From positions 1 through 15,264 of the forward strand of contig JAZOWC010000007.1 in NCBI GenBank assembly GCA_045658985.1: a stretch of 15,264 bases of DNA. Reading direction: 5' to 3'. The position numbers and the translations under genes were made by a program. Position 1 is the first letter of the stretch. Every line of letters starts with the position of its first letter. Positions 14,924 to 15,264 of the stretch are shown piece after piece. Origin of the DNA: RGIG3513 sp045658985 (GTDB lineage: Bacteria; Bacillota; Clostridia; Oscillospirales; Butyricicoccaceae). The notes under the pieces were generated by a model. That model did not search any database, was not told the DNA's origin, and was given only the letters and a program-made list of their open reading frames with translations.

Positions 14924-14947
14924 GATTAAGCTGACACAGCAAAATAT

Positions 14948-15024
<77 letters not shown>

Positions 15025-15030
15025 TCTAGG

Positions 15031-15068
15031 AAAGCCTTGGAATCATTGAGATTCCAAGGCTTTTTTTA
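15031..15068 (+). terminator. Intrinsic terminator of the tRNA gene
   Basis: An 11-bp perfect stem (15033-15043 with 15051-15061), a 7-base loop and a run of seven Ts or more (15061-15067). Confidence 0.92.
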
Positions 15069-15129
15069 TGTTTGTCAGTGTTTTTGCTCATGTGCGGATC
15101 ACACATAAAACCGAGCTATGTACATTTGA

Positions 15130-15264
15130 CGCCGATTATTAGGTAACCAAGCAGCATTACAGTGTACGCAATCCATGTTAAACAAGATCGTTAGTGGCCG
15201 CAACAATATTACAACTGTTTCTACAGTCAAAAAGCTCTGTGACGGATTAGGTATTACTATTGCG
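15130..15264 (+). pseudogene. Xre-type helix-turn-helix protein fragment, 5' end missing, continues past window
   Basis: The frame from 15130 to the window edge reads 'RRLLGNQAALQCTQSMLNKIV', then 'SGRNNITTVSTVKKLCDGLGITIA'. This closely resembles the second half of small Firmicutes Cro/Xre DNA-binding proteins (pattern QST-x-N-x-IVSGRN-x-x-TT-x-ST-x-KKLCDGL-x-IT). A stop codon (15127-15129) directly precedes it and no start codon lies between that stop and ATG 15175, which is inside the recognition helix. In the preceding bases other frames give scraps (TTG ACG CCG at 15126-15134) that could be the missing N-terminus after a frameshift. No ribosome binding site is seen. I read it as a decayed or frameshifted regulator, but the 3' part lies outside the window. 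The more AT-rich composition differs from the genes to the left. Confidence 0.6.

Overview
This window looks like chromosomal DNA from a low-profile member of the Clostridia (Firmicutes/Bacillota), most likely a gut-type Ruminococcaceae/Oscillospiraceae relative. The evidence is a long Firmicutes-type SRP RNA (with Alu domain) directly upstream of dnaX-ybaB-recR, the same order as in Bacillus subtilis. Strong GGAGG-type ribosome binding sites, TTGACA/TATAAT promoters, a DUF1653 protein and an initiator tRNA of the Bacillus type also fit. The DNA is moderately GC-rich by eye until about 15060, where it becomes visibly more AT-rich. Species cannot be assigned from this sequence alone.

Layout, left to right. 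(1) 1-317: 3' end of an enoyl-CoA hydratase (crotonase) gene, with a terminator. (2) 447-1940: a monocistronic ceramidase-like protein with its own near-consensus promoter. (3) 2082-4540, minus strand: a tightly packed unit azlC-azlD-sfsA-traX-like (branched-chain amino acid exporter, sugar-fermentation-stimulation protein, TraX-like membrane protein). It shares a bidirectional terminator with region 2. (4) 4713-6834: a SEDS-family (RodA/FtsW) glycosyltransferase, a DUF1653 protein and a short-chain dehydrogenase, from a promoter divergent to azlC. (5) 6893-9987: SRP RNA, then dnaX, ybaB/ebfC and recR (protein targeting, replication and recombination housekeeping), closed by a bidirectional terminator. 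(6) 10072-14804: a LysR-type regulator divergent from hyuA-hyuB, the two subunits of a hydantoinase/oxoprolinase-type ATP-dependent amidohydrolase. The two promoters overlap. (7) 14895-15067: initiator tRNA-fMet with its own promoter and terminator. (8) 15130-15264: a decayed or 5'-truncated Xre-type helix-turn-helix coding sequence running off the window.

Most of the window is ordinary core-genome content. The accessory-looking parts are the LysR/hyuAB catabolic module, the ceramidase-like protein with an altered metal-site motif, the chromosomal traX-like gene, and the Xre remnant beside the tRNA. I did not find a convincing novel defence or mobile system. The most informative unusual features are the overlapping divergent LysR/hyuAB promoters with palindromes, the fully covarying stem swap at the SRP RNA tetraloop, and the Xre fragment next to tRNA-fMet.
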